Source of the DNA: Diplonema japonicum
Lineage: Eukaryota > Euglenozoa > Diplonemea > Diplonemida > Diplonemidae
Length of the DNA stretch: 64,000 nucleotides
Reading direction: 5' to 3'
Assembly (NCBI GenBank): GCA_964019335.1
Contig: OZ025704.1
Location: forward strand, 434,001 to 498,000
Positions 1-11,201 of this stretch are shown piece after piece. Positions within the stretch are counted from its first letter, which is position 1; each line of letters starts with the position of its first letter. The position numbers were made by a program, and so were the translations under genes. The notes below the pieces were generated by a model, which worked only from the letters and a program-made list of their open reading frames with translations, was not told where the DNA came from and did not search any database.

Positions 1-1022
1 GGCGTTTTTTTTTTAACCCCTGATGTGTTGAAGGGGGGGAGCGCAGAACACCCGTAGGCGGTAGGCGTGCTTTCTGCAGCATGCTGGCTTTCGTGGTACT
101 CCTGCACCCAGAAACTAAAAAAACCATGCCAAAAAGTCCAAGGAAAAAAAAAGCCCCCCCCCCCCCCGCATTTTTATTTTTGCAAAGGTTTTAAAAAAGA
201 AACGAAAAAGGAGACAGAAGAAAAAAAGATGATTTATTATCTTGTGGGCGGTGGTTGCATGTAAAAACGATAAAATTCGTACATTGTAAGTGTTGAGGCG
301 CTGGGATATGGCTTGTGACAAAACGGCTAGTGCTGCCACTACTTAAGCGCTTTCGCCCTATTACAAGTCTAAAGCTGAACTTGAACGCGAATTTTATCGG
401 TTTTTACAGAGCGGGAAATATGAAGAGCGGTTTTTCTTTTCTTTTTCTTTTTTTTTCTAGTGATTTCTGCAGCGTGGAAGGCCGGGCTGATATTTTTTTT
501 TTTTTTTAAATTTTTATTTTTCTTTCTTCCTCTTAACCCCCTTGCTTGCACCATCCCCACCTTTCTTACCCCGTTGCTGAAGAACAGAAAGAAGAGAGAA
601 AGACAGAAAAAAAAGAGGAAAAGAAGTAAATGAAAATAAGTTGTCAAAAAAAAAAACCATCTATAAACTGCTGGGGGGGGGGGGGGGGGGGGGTGTAGCA
701 ATTATTGCCACCAGTTTTTAATTCAAAGAGAGTTAAATTGTGGTCTTTTTCTTCTTCTTTTATTTTTCTTCCAAGAGCGCCATGAATACTGGCCTCTTTG
801 ATCTCTTATATATTTTTTTTCTTACTCCCCTCCCCCCTTTTTTTTTCTAGTCACTCCTTTCTTCTTCATTGCTGCATACCATTTGGCTACCAATATTACC
901 ATTTTGTGGGTTGTGTAAAAAAAGAAAAAAAAACCTATTTATCTTAAAAAACCAGATGCTCTCATTTCGCCCGAGGGTCGTAGCTTAACGAGTGAAATAA
1001 CTTAAACAAGATGAGCCATTGG
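1..1022. other. Gene-free low-complexity DNA
   Basis: A/T-rich DNA broken by homopolymer runs, including a 21-base G run at 673-693. The only open frames are short and encode lysine, phenylalanine or proline runs dictated by base composition. No RNA gene or conserved protein is visible. Confidence 0.7.
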
Positions 1023-1263
1023 CCCACAAGTGAAATCTGGCACTGTTTTTTATTTGTGGATAAACTATATTTTTTATTAGGTAAGGATATCGTTCAAAAA
1101 GAAAAAAGGTAAAAGAAGAAATGCATCGGTGAAGATAAAGTACTTTTATTTTTTCACTGGTGGATGCGAACAAGGATCTTCCTTTCATCTCATTTTTTTT
1201 TTTAAATTTAATTCTGAGCAGCTCTCTTAAATAATTTAGGCTAGAAGATATAAATCAGGTTTC

Positions 1264-1301
1264 ACTTTATTTCACGCCCAGACCTGGGCGTGAAATAAAG
1301 T
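1264..1301. repeat. Perfect 18-bp palindrome with 2-base loop
   Basis: ACTTTATTTCACGCCCAG is followed by AC and then its exact reverse complement, a 38-base near-uninterrupted hairpin. A second copy of the motif (GGGCGTGAAAA near 1351, then TTTATTTCGCACCCA) forms a weaker hairpin just downstream. Confidence 0.9.
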
Positions 1302-1399
1302 ATTTGATTTTTTTTTTTTCCCTCATGTTTTTAAGCCGAACGTTGCTGGGCGTGAAAATCAGGTACTTTATTTCGCACCCACAGTCATTTTCTAGCAAA

Positions 1400-1757
1400 A
1401 TGGGAAGGCGACCGGGAAGCGAGCCAAGGGCATCAGCCTCGAGAAAGAGGCAAAAACTGTGATGGAAGACACACTTCCAACGGCAAGCAAAATGGCCTAC
1501 AGGAAGGAGTGGGAGAGGTTTTGCACCTACCACTCGATCAAACCCAATAGAAAAGCACGGTCAACTGTTGAACAAACACAGCAGTCCCCTGCAACGCCCC
1601 CTTCAGCCCTGCCCCTTCGACACAGCCCACTTCTTCAACAGTGCACAGAATCACGTTTGACATGAACGTCAACATCGATTCGCACCAATTCATACCAAAC
1701 CCAGTACCGTGTTTAGTAAAGAGTCGCATTGTGCGAGAGCAGCTCATCATTAAATAA
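1400..1757 (+). pseudogene. Broken ORF, possibly a recombinase-like fragment
   Basis: Plausible protein-like reading continues through three different frames: 1400-1462, then 1462-1665 (the stop and start overlap as TGATG), then a frame ending at 1757. The middle frame holds MAYRKEWERFCTYHSI, which loosely resembles the helical core-binding domain of tyrosine recombinases (a YRxxWxxF pattern). The last frame ends in a short ordinary-looking stretch (PNPVPCLVKSRIVREQ). No catalytic domain is present. It may be a degraded transposon ORF or leftover exons; the family link is weak and rests on one motif. Confidence 0.25.
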
Positions 1758-1784
1758 AATGTAGTATTGAATAAAATCAGAGCA

Positions 1785-1879
1785 TGATTTCACTTGTGGG
1801 TCCCCTTTTTTGACTCGTTTTTTTTACTTCACGAAGAATAAAATCACTTGTCAAAAAGAGGACCCCACGCGTGAAATCA
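1785..1879. repeat. Imperfect 30-bp inverted repeat (hairpin)
   Basis: The arm at 1785-1814 (TGATTTCACTTGTGGGTCCC...) pairs with 1850-1879 (...GGACCCCACGCGTGAAATCA) with a few mismatches around a 35-base loop. It shares the TGATTTCAC start with the other hairpins nearby and forms the right side of the candidate element. Confidence 0.75.
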
Positions 1880-2727
1880 GGCCATCTGGTTTTCATTTAA
1901 TAAATAGCCTATTTTTACTTTACCTGCACCTAAATAAAAAAGAATAGAGAGAAAAAAAGAAAACAAAAAAAAAAAGAGGTTTCGTGTGTGGCATTTTTTT
2001 TTTTTAAGGTCAATTTCACTCTAAAGCACCATATCCCCGTATTTACATCAGGAGGGCCAAAAAAATGAGTGAAGATTTTAAAAAAAAAAAAAAGAAGAAA
2101 AGAATGAAAGGGGTGAAGTTTTTTTTTTTTTTTTTAAGTACCGGGTTTGGGATAAGTATGTACTGTAAGAAATTGTCCCAAATTATAATTATAATTATGG
2201 CATGCAGCTTTCGTCTCGGGGCTTGCATGTTAATTTGAGTAATTATTGCGGTTTTTCGCGGTGGCACAGCAGAAATGTAACATAAACACCACATTTCTTT
2301 GAAGCGATCCTGTCGCGTTCTGCAGGTTCCGTTCAAAGAGATCTTTCTTTCAGAGTGTTTTCCCTCAGGCCAAAAAAAAAAAAAAAAAAAAAAATGAAAT
2401 AAAGATTGGTACAAATCCCAAATCCGGTAAAAAAAAAAAGAAAATGTTTTTTTCTTTCTTTTATAATTATTTTTCTACAATCTTTTACGGCCTTTCTTTG
2501 TGGTTCATTATTCTCTTCCCCCCCTTTTTTTTTGGCATGTAAACAACGGCCGGTTCCTCTTCTTTTTTTTTTTCTCCCAATTTTTGATCCCCCCTCGTTA
2601 TATTTATTTTATAAATAATTTTCTTTTTTTTTTTTCGTTTTTTCATGCGCACTTGCAACTATCCATTTTGCCCAGCTCACCATCTGCCAGCCATTACCAC
2701 TGTTTGGACGCAAACAAACAAAAAACG

Positions 2728-2772
<45 letters not shown>

Positions 2773-4136
2773 AAGAAACAAAAAAAAGAAGAAGCACTAA
2801 CAAAGAACGAGTACTACTTGCAGCAGTGTGGACCAGTTTCCAACTGACTGCTGTGGGAAAAGAAAATAAGGAACGGAAAAAGAAAGAAGAAAAAAAAAAC
2901 TACAGGGAGTGAAAGAGACAGGAACAAGAAGAAGCAAAAAAGAAAAAAAAAAGAAAATAGCAAGCAAACAAAAAGAAAAGGTAAAAAAAAAAGGGGGAGT
3001 ATTATTATTATTTTTTTTAACCCCTTTAGAAACAGCTGTTAAAAATTGAGAATTCTTCAAAAAAGAAAATAAGGATCCATAGCACCCCTACCATGTATCC
3101 TAACATTAAAAAGTCTTCACAGGCCCTGAGCTGGAGAGAGAACCCACAGGGGGGCATACAAAAAGAAAACACCGAATCAAGATCACTAAAAACCAAAAAA
3201 AAAAGCGATCAGGGCCCCTGGGCCTATGATGAGTAGAACGGCTTTCCGGGTTTTTTTTTTTTTTTTTTTTTTTTTTTCCCCTCGTGCAAACCCGCCTGGG
3301 ACAACGGAATGGTGCTATTTGGAAATGATCTACTTGATCGATTTTTTTTTTTTTCCCGTACTGTAAAAACAAAAGAGAATTTGACAACCGGGTGCCATAT
3401 CACATCAGGTCGGCCTGTAAGAGGCGGGGTAGTTGTTAGCTTTACAGTATTTATTTATGCTCGTTTCTAGGGGGTTAGGAGAGAGGAGAGTGGGGGGGGG
3501 AAGAAGTTCTTTCCCTCTTGCTTCCTTCTCGTCTCTTCCCGTAGCCATGGATGCTCTTTTGTTCGTTGGGGAAGGACAAAGGCTCCGTGTCTGTGACACC
3601 TCCAGTAGAGTGAGAACTGCGCTTGTCTTAAACTTAAAAGCTGCCCCTTCCCCCCCCTTTTTTTTTTGAATGCCTGTAAAAAGCCTCTAGGTATTTGGGT
3701 ATTTTTATGGGCTACACAAAAAAAAGACGGGAAAAAATTGTTCCCCCCCCCCTTTTTTTTAACCTGATGCGCACGGAGGTGCAATAAATTGTCGTTCTAA
3801 AAAGTTTTCGTGTTTTTTTTTTTAAGTACTTTTTGAATCCGGTACCCTAGAAAACCTGTTTCGAGGCTGAAAAAAAAGGTGAAAGGCCGGAGTCCTGTTG
3901 CGAAGATATCTAACGAGCCCATGGGGTGCATGTCATGGAGACAACAAAAAGGACCGGGCTTTTTGGAGGAATACCAACTACTTCTACCACATATCCAGCG
4001 TTCTCGTACCCCAGAGAAGCAATGACTCTGTAAATACCGCCATCTCTTTTCCACACCTTTTATGAACTCTCCTTGCCTGTACGTCTTGGAAATTGGACCC
4101 CCCTCCCCCCACGGAGAAAGGTCGCCGTGTTTATCA

Positions 4137-4174
<38 letters not shown>

Positions 4175-5164
4175 AATGGTCAGAGAGAGGAAAAGCGTAT
4201 GTTCAGCTTTTTTTAACCTTTCTGCAGGAAAAACCCGTTTTCTTGCACACAAAAAAAAACAAATAAAACTGTCAATTTTTTTTTTTCTCGCGCAAGCCAA
4301 CACAACAACAACATGACGACTCGGGAGGGGGAAGTGGGGAGAAAAAAGATTACTGTAAAGTCTCTTTAAATTTGTCCTTGAAAAATAGTGCTTTCGTGGA
4401 AAAAACTGTTTTTTTTGGGGGGGGGGATTCCTCATCTTTTTTTCGGAAAAAGAATTGAGAGATGTGCAGTAATCCTGTATAACAACCAATAAAAGAATGA
4501 AAACGAAAAAAGAAAGGCAATATGAGAAGCACCCTGCTGGAGGGAAGTATGGCATTTTCTCCCTCTTCCTCTCTTCACTGTGTGGGGGGGGGGGGGGGGG
4601 GGGGGGGCACAATTCCCTTTTATTAAAAGGTTTTTGCGGGCCACAAGAAATGTAGCGTTTGAACTTTTTTTTTTTTTTACTTCCAGAAGGAAAAGAAAAA
4701 AAGAAAAAGTTGAGAGTAATTTCCTCCTTTTTTTTTTGTTTTTTTCTGTTCCCCCCCCCCCCCCCCCCCCTTCTGGGAGTGGCAGTAAGTCGGAGGATTA
4801 AGATGGAAGAAAAAAAAAGAAGAAAGGCGTATAGTTAAAATCTCTACGATACTCGGATATTCCCTTCTCCTGCCTCCCCCCCTTTCCCCTTCCACTTCTC
4901 TCTCATTTTTTTGTTAAATCGGAATAAAGAGAAGTTTATGGATTGTAGTATTTGGTCTTTGTCCTCCCTTGTAACGATGCATACACACAAGCAACAACAA
5001 CAAAAAAAAGGTTTTTTTACCCCCTTTTTTTCTTTTTTTTTTTTTCCTTTATCGCGAGGCAGGGAACTTGGGGGAGCGTGTGTGTGGGTATCATTTTAAA
5101 AAAAAGAAAAATAATAATAATAAATTTTAAAAAAAAAAATAATAATAATATCAAGCAAGCAAAC

Positions 5165-5195
<31 letters not shown>

Positions 5196-5272
5196 GAAAC
5201 GAAAGAAAATACCATACAGGATGGCAATGGCTCGAAATTGAGAAAAAGAATAATTTGAAAAAAAAAAAAATG

Positions 5273-5304
<32 letters not shown>

Positions 5305-5614
5305 GAAAAAACGAAAAAGAAATGTGCAAAACAGCTTTTTTCACGAAGCAGAAATCTATCATCACTTCAGGAAGGTAAGAGCTTCTGCAAAATATTGCAC
5401 AGTGGTGGAAGACTTTGTTGTTATTTTTTTTTTTCTTTTAACGGAAGCATAACGAGCGCTCAAATGCTGCTTAGGAAAATATTTTTAGTAAAACACAATC
5501 AAAAAAAAAAAAGAAATAATTTTACTGCCAACAAGTAATGACTTTACCGTTACCTCGAGGTCCCGTGTTTGCGGAGCCGAGACGGTACAGCAGACTTGGC
5601 GGTAGGTAAGTGGT
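1880..5614. other. Gene-free low-complexity DNA
   Basis: Homopolymer-rich sequence with short patches of ordinary composition (about 3100-3240, 3370-3620 and 3830-4090). None carries a convincing gene, tRNA or rRNA. The longer open frames on either strand are homopolymer artefacts. Confidence 0.65.
2544..2563 (+). repeat. Copy 1 of dispersed AACGGCC(A/G)GTTCCTCTT repeat
   Basis: AACGGCCGGTTCCTCTTCTT occurs here. Near-identical copies lie at 19143 and 28039, all on the + strand, in gene-free DNA, and each is preceded within about 10 bases by GTA. Confidence 0.6.
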
Positions 5615-5705
5615 TTTATTTCACAACATTCTCAAATTACTTCACCGCGAGGGGCACGGGGCACAAAGGGGTGCGTGAAGTAATTTCAGAAGAGTGACAT
5701 AAAAA
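5615..5705. repeat. Imperfect hairpin related to the 1.3-kb palindromes
   Basis: The arm at about 5629-5648 (AAATTACTTCACCGC core) pairs with 5673-5691 (GCGTGAAGTAATTT core). Weaker pairing extends outward (TTTATTTCAC against GTGACATAAA). The loop is GC-rich. The (A/T)TTCAC(C)GC motif resembles the hairpins at 1264 and 1785, so these may belong to one family. Confidence 0.65.
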
Positions 5706-8363
5706 AAAATAAAGGGGCTGGGGGGATTGACCTTCGGACATTTCTCTTCTATTCTTTTTTTTTTTTCTTTTTTTTTTCCCTCACAGATTTATTCGAGGTT
5801 TCTGTAATTTTTACCCCCCACCCCACCCCACCCCGGTATCAAAAGATATTATTTACCCAAAATTTCTAGTTAAAATAATGAATCATTTATTGGTTTGCCA
5901 AAAAAAAAAAAAAAAAAAAAAAAATTGAACCTTAAGGGGCTGGCTATTGAAACAGAAGGTTCTGGTGTGCCGCGCCACGTACCTTGCTGCTACATGGAGA
6001 GTCCCTTATTTTTATTTTATTTTTTTTTTTCCCCCAGAAGGGGGAGGAAAAAAAAAAAAGGGCCTGAGCATCCATATCATTTTCTTCAAAAATAAAAAAG
6101 ATTTCCTTAAGATGTGTGGTGGCTCGGGACCACATAAACAAAATACGGTAGAATACAATGCCTTTTTTTTTTTTTTTTGCTCTTTGTTTTATTTAAGACC
6201 CCCCTCCCCCCCCACCTGTGAGTGTAAAGTATCAACAAAAGCTGTTTTTTTTTATATCTGGCATGGATGATGCATAAGATGTATTGGCGATAATCCCCTC
6301 CTCTTTCCTCCGTTTTTTATTCTCCCTCTTCTTAATATACGGTGGGTGGGGTCTTTAGAAGCCCTCCATACGTTGACTTTCCCCCCCCCCTTTTTTTTGG
6401 TCAGTTATTTATATTTATCCATTCTTAGCCGTACAAAGATCCAGATGCGGTTTTATACGGCCTGCGGCTCGCGCGCGGAGTTTGCATGTGACATCATCTT
6501 TATAATTCACATAGGCTCTGCAGTGTATCCTTTAAATATTCGCTGCTACAACAAAAAAAAAAAGGGACAAATATAGAATAATTGACCATACCTTCTTACC
6601 CCCAACACCCCAGTATTTTCTTCCTGCCTTCCTTTTCCTATCCCATGTTATGCGCTGCACGGGCAACATGGGGTGGTGACGGTAGGAAGAAAAAAAAAAG
6701 GGGGGGGACAAAAAAATGAAGAAGAAGAAGAAGAAGAAGGTAAGAAAAAGTTGAAAAAAAGAGAAATTTTAAAAAAGGGGGGGGGGGGAATAGTCAGCAA
6801 GAGGCCACTCTTTTACTGTGCGTGATATGGATGAAAAAAAAAGAAGAAAAATATCTTTTCTTCAACAAAGGGTCAAGGGACTCAGCTCGTATGAAAAGGA
6901 AATGAGAATTTCACGAAATATGGAAGGTAGGGATTCAATGTCATTTTTTGTTCTGACCCTGAAATCATATTGTCGTGTACCGATTCCTCCCCCCCCCTTA
7001 AAAGAGAAATGAGATACTTTGGGCAAATAAAAAGAGAAAAAAAAAAGAGCAGGAAAGGAGGGGGGGAAAAAAGATTAGCTTAAAATGGGTTTTCTTTAAC
7101 TGGAAAAACAAAAAAAAAAAAAAACAACGGGAAAGAAAAAATAAATAGAGTTGACATCTCTTCTTCTTTTTTTTTTTTTTTTTGGTGGTGGGGATAACAT
7201 GAAAATATAAGAAAAACATCAGATGTGTTGTTCGCTGTTGACCTCCTCGTCGGTCATCACCGGTAGCGCCCGAGTGGAAGAACGTAACGCAGATGCTCAG
7301 GGTGACGAACAGGCAGCAAACTGCACGAGCGCAGAATCTTGGTTACCCGGGACGCCCCGGCTAGGGTTGAGCACACCGCACGCATTAAGGACACGACGCG
7401 GAACGCAGAAGAAGCTACTGCTCGGCCGAGGAGCGCCCCCTGTAATCAAGTAGGTAGTTCGTGCTTCATTGCACGCTTAACGCCACCTAGTGTTGCAATC
7501 AAAGCCCCATTTTTTTTTTTTAAATTGTGCAGTACCAGACGGTAAACAAGGTAAATAATCTTTTTTTTTTCTCTTTCGTTCCTTTCATTCAATGGGCGAA
7601 TCTCTGTCATCTTTCTGCCTCTTTTGAAGTGAAAAGAAAAAGTAAAAGGCTTCGCGTGATATTTGTCCAAGCCCCCCCCCCATCCTCCCGAAAGAAAAGG
7701 GACTCTGAGCCATGATCAAACAACAGATCGGTTCAGAAGAAGTTTGTTCTGGTCCCTTTACATCTCTCCTACATTCTTAAAGAAGGAAAGAAAAAGAAAA
7801 GAAAAAAGAAAGAAAAAAGAAAAGAACCCCCCCCACCCCACCCCACCCCACCCCCTTTACATTTCCCCCCCTAAGCACGGTAGCAGAAGAAGAAGCTCAA
7901 AAGTGATAAAACTAAACTTTCTGGGTCTAGTTGCATCAATAGCAGTTGGGGGGGGGAAGGGGAAAAAAAAAGGGAGGGGAGAAAGAAAAAAAATTCACGA
8001 TTCTTGGAAAAAAAAGGAAAAAAGAAAAAAAAATGTGAATATGTGCCAAACCTGGAACATTTGCCTCCTCTGGTTTAGTTGGACTAGGTTATTGCCAATC
8101 GAGATGGGGGGGGGGGGGGGGGGGGGAGGGGGGCAAGACTCTTGTATTTCGTAATTTTCATGCATTTTCAGCAAAGTCGTGTAACGAGCGTAATTGTGTC
8201 AAGTGCTTGATCCTGTGCCGCCGTGGCCTCTAACTTCTTAAGGAAAAAAGAAGGAACAAAATGTATTTATTGCTGTTTTTTTTTTCTCTCTTTAAAACGG
8301 TCCCTTTTATAAAACAATAATAAGAAAAAGGTGATAATTGTTCTCGGTAATTCACCATCGAGG

Positions 8364-8396
<33 letters not shown>

Positions 8397-8938
8397 CCCC
8401 TTCTTTTTTTTTAAAGAACAAAAAAAGAAGGAGAAAAAAAAAAAGAAAAATAGAAAAATGAAGGGAAAAAAAAAAAAAGAGAGAGAAAGAAAAAAAAATG
8501 AATGCAACCCCAGTGAGAGTACTTTTTTTTTAGTAAGGCATGAAAATTCTTCAAACGCGGAAGAAAAAAAAAAGAAAAAGAACGGAAATATTCTTGCATT
8601 CGCTATGCTAAGGGAAAATCAAGGAAAACATTAAAGAGCAAAAAGTAGAGAAGAAGAAGAAGAGAAAGAAAAAAAAGAATGGGAGGAAAAAGTCCCATAG
8701 CTTTTTTTTATTTTTTTTAAAGAAGTTTTTTTAATCGTTTTGCGTTCTTTGGAGGGGGAGAGGGACACTCCCTTCCCCCATCTCATCACAACCCACCTCC
8801 ATCAGTGAATTTGTTTTGCGATTTCTTCAGTAGCCCCTGCGCTCCCACGCACTTCCCTGCTTCTTTTTTTCTTTCTTCCCTTATAATTTAGCTGTTCGCA
8901 CAGGTCATTCCGTGTGGGGTCAGCGGGAGTAAGAAAGG

Positions 8939-8969
<31 letters not shown>

Positions 8970-9625
8970 ATAAAGAAAAAAAAAGGGGGGGGGGGCATAG
9001 CTATCTCTCTCTCTCTCTCTCTCTAGGTCTTTTTTTTTTCTCTTTTTTTTTCTCGTGAATTCGTGATGTAATTCAAGTCAGTGGGGAAAAAAGAAAAAAA
9101 ACCACCTCCCCCACCCTCCTCCCCACCATTTCTTCTTCTTTTTTTGAAACCTTCCTTTCTCTTCTTTATTTTTTTTTTCTTTTCCCTTCTTCGTAACATG
9201 CTCAGGCTGAACTATTGCTTTGCAAGCATGGCTATGCACCCCCCCCCCCCCCCCTCCCTTCTTTATTTCTCTTTACATCGTCCCCCCACTCCTCTCTACC
9301 CCCCTCTCTACCCCCTTTTTTCTTTCGTCAAAAAATATATTTTGGACCCCCCCATGTGTTTCAACAAACAAAGAAAAAAACAATCCTGTGAAAAAGAAAA
9401 AATGTCGGGCTGCCAAGGAGTTCCAGAGGGGGAAACTGACTTAAGTTTCCGGGGAGGACTGGCAACGAAAAAAAAAAAAAAAGAAGAAAAAAGAAGAAAA
9501 ACTCGGACAAATTGTCAGCCCCGACACTTCTTTTTTTCTTTCTCGTTTTTACAGATATTTATAGAAAAAAAAAAAAAAAAAAAAAAAAAAAGAGTTTCAG
9601 GGGGGGAAAGGAGAAGAAAAAAAAA
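5706..9625. other. Gene-free low-complexity DNA
   Basis: Mostly homopolymer and purine- or pyrimidine-rich sequence up to the first gene. Apart from the island at 7223-7500 I see no gene, RNA or structured element. Long open frames here read as poly-Lys, poly-Phe, poly-Gly or poly-Pro. Confidence 0.65.
7223..7500. other. GC-rich island of unknown nature
   Basis: About 280 bases of balanced, GC-rich sequence stand out sharply from the surroundings. An open frame of 76 codons on + spans 7223-7453 but matches nothing I know. Two similar short strings occur (GCGCCCCCTGTAATCAA and CGCCACCTAGTGTTGCAATC). It could be a degraded insertion, a non-coding RNA or an isolated exon. Confidence 0.35.
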
Positions 9626-10065
9626 ATGCTGAGAAACGCCTTTGGAAGAAGATCTTTGACGGCAGTGAATGTGGCGGTGAAGCAGGCTCCTTCGGTGGCA
9701 GCCGGGAAGGTATATAAAAAGGAGAAAAAAAAAAAGAAATAACCCATAGGATGACTACCGTGTAGAAAGGGAGGCAGACACGTCAAAGGACCTCGGTGCG
9801 CGTAACGAGGCCGCTTATTTCAACTACAACCCTTTCACCCCCACCTCCCTAAGGGAGAAGTATGCCATGCCGTCCCTCAACAACTTGATGACTTCTGTTG
9901 CCATTGAGGATGCATTCATTTTCGGCTTTTCAGCAACGGTTGGAGTCTTAGCGTGGGTATGAGAAAAAAGAACAAAGAAAAGCACACCCACATACATAGG
10001 CCTACTACTGCAACCAGAAATACGAAACTGTGAGCCTTCCCTACCCCACCAGAAAAGAGGAATAG
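9626..10065 (+). CDS. Small single-span protein, probably mitochondrial inner membrane
   Basis: Three exons (9626-9709, 9750-9956, 10000-10065) give a 118-residue protein. The introns (9710-9749, 9957-9999) are 40 and 43 nt, begin GTATAT and GTATGA and end ATAG; both are phase 0. The N-terminus (MLRNAFGRRSLTAVNVAVKQ) is rich in Arg, Ala and Ser with no acidic residues, typical of a mitochondrial presequence. A soluble middle with a YFNYNPFTP segment is followed by one hydrophobic helix (about 79-97, AFIFGFSATVGVLAW) and a short polar tail ending PTRKEE. The size and layout suit a small nuclear-encoded respiratory-chain subunit, but I cannot assign one. Exon 1 starts at the first ATG after a long A tract. 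Confidence 0.65.
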
Positions 10066-10494
10066 GAAAGGGAGGAGAAAAGAAAAAAAAAAAAATTAAA
10101 AATGACAGTGTGTTTTTCTTTTATTATAAAGTGTTCTTTTTTTTTTTTTTTTTTTCCTGTTTCTTATCAGCTTCACCAAGGGTATAATAAGAAAGATCTT
10201 TCTTTTCTTCTTTTTTTTTTTTCTTGTGTGTCTTACCTTCGGATTTCCTCAAGGGACTTTTTTTTTTTTTTTTCCCCACAGGGTTCCTGTGTCCTAGGTA
10301 AATTAGAAATCCGAAGCGTTAATTCTCTTTTATTCATCGATGTGTCCCCAACCACACCCCCTTTTGACTTTTTTTTTTTCCTTTTCTTTTTACCGTACCT
10401 TATTCCCTATGGGCTTTTTTTTTTTTTTTATTCCCTATTATCATGTTTCGCTCTTTGTCCTAACACCATAAGGTCGGTGAAGAAGACGAAATAA
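10066..10494. other. Pyrimidine-rich intergenic DNA
   Basis: A string of T-rich tracts and small patches separates the two small membrane-protein genes. It holds several possible AG acceptors (TTATCAG near 10170, CCCACAG near 10280, CCATAAG near 10471). It probably supplies the 3' end of the upstream mRNA and the trans-splice or intron acceptor for the gene at 10495. No coding exon is supported. Confidence 0.5.
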
Positions 10495-11131
10495 ATGAAG
10501 CTCACCCAGCGCGTGAGGCAGCTGTTCTCGGCAAGAGACGTAAGCAAGCGGGACTTGGGACCACAGGCGGGTCACTATGAGCAGTACCAGCAGCATCAGA
10601 TGCCAAAAATGAACAAGATAGGAGTGATGAATAACCAGCAGATTCAACGGAGAGAATGGGACAAAGCCTACAAGGACTGGTACTTGCAATACCACAGCCA
10701 GCTTCAGCATAATGCAGGGAATATACATAGCCAAGAAGAGTGGGACAGACAGTACGCACAGTGGTGGCAAAGCTACCATTCTCAGTACCCTCAACAATAT
10801 TACCAGGCAGGGCAACCACCACCTAACTATTACTCACAGCAAGTCCCGTCGCAGGAGCTGGAGTCAACGGGGTATGGGGAAAAGAAGAGAACACATGACA
10901 AAAAAAAAAAAAAAAAAAAAAAAAAGAAAAAAAAGAAATTAACACAGAAAGCACACACACCGATTCACGGATACTGTCTTCATCTACCTCATAGTGATGA
11001 TCGTGTTTTGGATCGTCAGTGTATGCGATTTCTTTTTTCTTCATTCGAGGAAATACTATTTTCTTCATTCGAGGAAATACTATTTTCTTTTTGTAACACA
11101 GGAGTTGTTCGACTTATGGCTGCCTGAATAG
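10495..11131 (+). CDS. Trp/Tyr/Gln-rich protein with C-terminal membrane anchor
   Basis: Exons 10495-10871, 10948-11020 and 11102-11131 give 159 residues. Introns 10872-10947 (76 nt, GTATGG..ACAG, phase 2, carrying a long A run) and 11021-11101 (81 nt, GTATGC..ACAG, phase 0) are needed to reach a sensible C-terminus. The N-terminus MKLTQRVRQLFSARDVSKR is basic and amphipathic. The middle is dominated by W, Y, Q and H (REWDKAYKDWYLQYHSQ, EEWDRQYAQWWQSYHSQ, two related segments). The C-terminus is one hydrophobic helix (TVFIYLIVMIVFWIVS) with a short tail ELFDLWLPE. It is possibly a mitochondrial subunit like its upstream neighbour; the family is not recognised. The second intron is in frame and stop-free, so read-through cannot be excluded. 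Confidence 0.6.
11036..11086 (+). repeat. 24-bp tandem duplication inside an intron
   Basis: TTCATTCGAGGAAATACTAT recurs with a period of 24 bases, two copies, within the intron 11021-11101. Because 24 is a multiple of three, the intron stays in frame and stop-free. Confidence 0.85.
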
Positions 11132-11201
11132 GCTAGGATAGTGGAAGCTAGAGTAACAAGAGTTGGTGCTGTGCTTGCCCCCAGCTTAGCTCAAACAGGT
11201 G

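Larger units (their letters stand above)
1023..1879. mobile_element. Candidate small inverted-repeat element
   Basis: CCCACAAGTGAAATC at 1023-1037 is the exact reverse complement of GATTTCACTTGTGGG at 1786-1800, giving 15-bp inverted repeats about 760 bp apart. Between them lie a perfect palindrome (1264-1301), a related imperfect hairpin (about 1351-1380) and a less repetitive stretch with broken coding potential (1400-1757). The right end folds into a further hairpin (1785-1879). Hairpin-rich termini around a degraded ORF suggest a MITE-like or miniature DNA transposon. I cannot identify a target-site duplication or family. Confidence 0.4.
673..9591. repeat. Dense homopolymer and microsatellite tracts of all four bases
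   Basis: On the + strand the longest runs are: G 673-693, A 2730-2770, A 4141-4172, G 4584-4607, T 8365-8396, a G-rich run near 8106-8129 and a long A run near 9564-9591. Simple repeats include AAT around 5270-5295, GAA around 6717-6738 and TC around 9003-9024. Such tracts almost vanish inside genes but return in every large intergenic gap (23.0 kb, 27.5 kb, 28.2-28.4 kb, 39.1 kb). Exact lengths may carry sequencing error. Confidence 0.9.

Noticed and set aside
3538-3556. CCCGTAGCCATGGATGCTC resembles the start of the dinoflagellate/perkinsid spliced leader
   Set aside because: Only the first ten bases agree with the known leader as I remember it, the rest differs, and no donor GT with Sm-site context follows. 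Probably chance.
4952-5452. 166-codon open frame on +
   Set aside because: The translation is almost entirely Phe, Lys, Asn and Ile runs created by T, A and AAT tracts; there is no codon-level or domain evidence.
7265-7290. GCGCCCGAGTGGAAGAACG looks like the D-arm of a Leu/Ser tRNA
   Set aside because: No matching acceptor stem, anticodon arm or T-arm (GGTTCGAAxCC-type) can be laid out in the next 80 bases.
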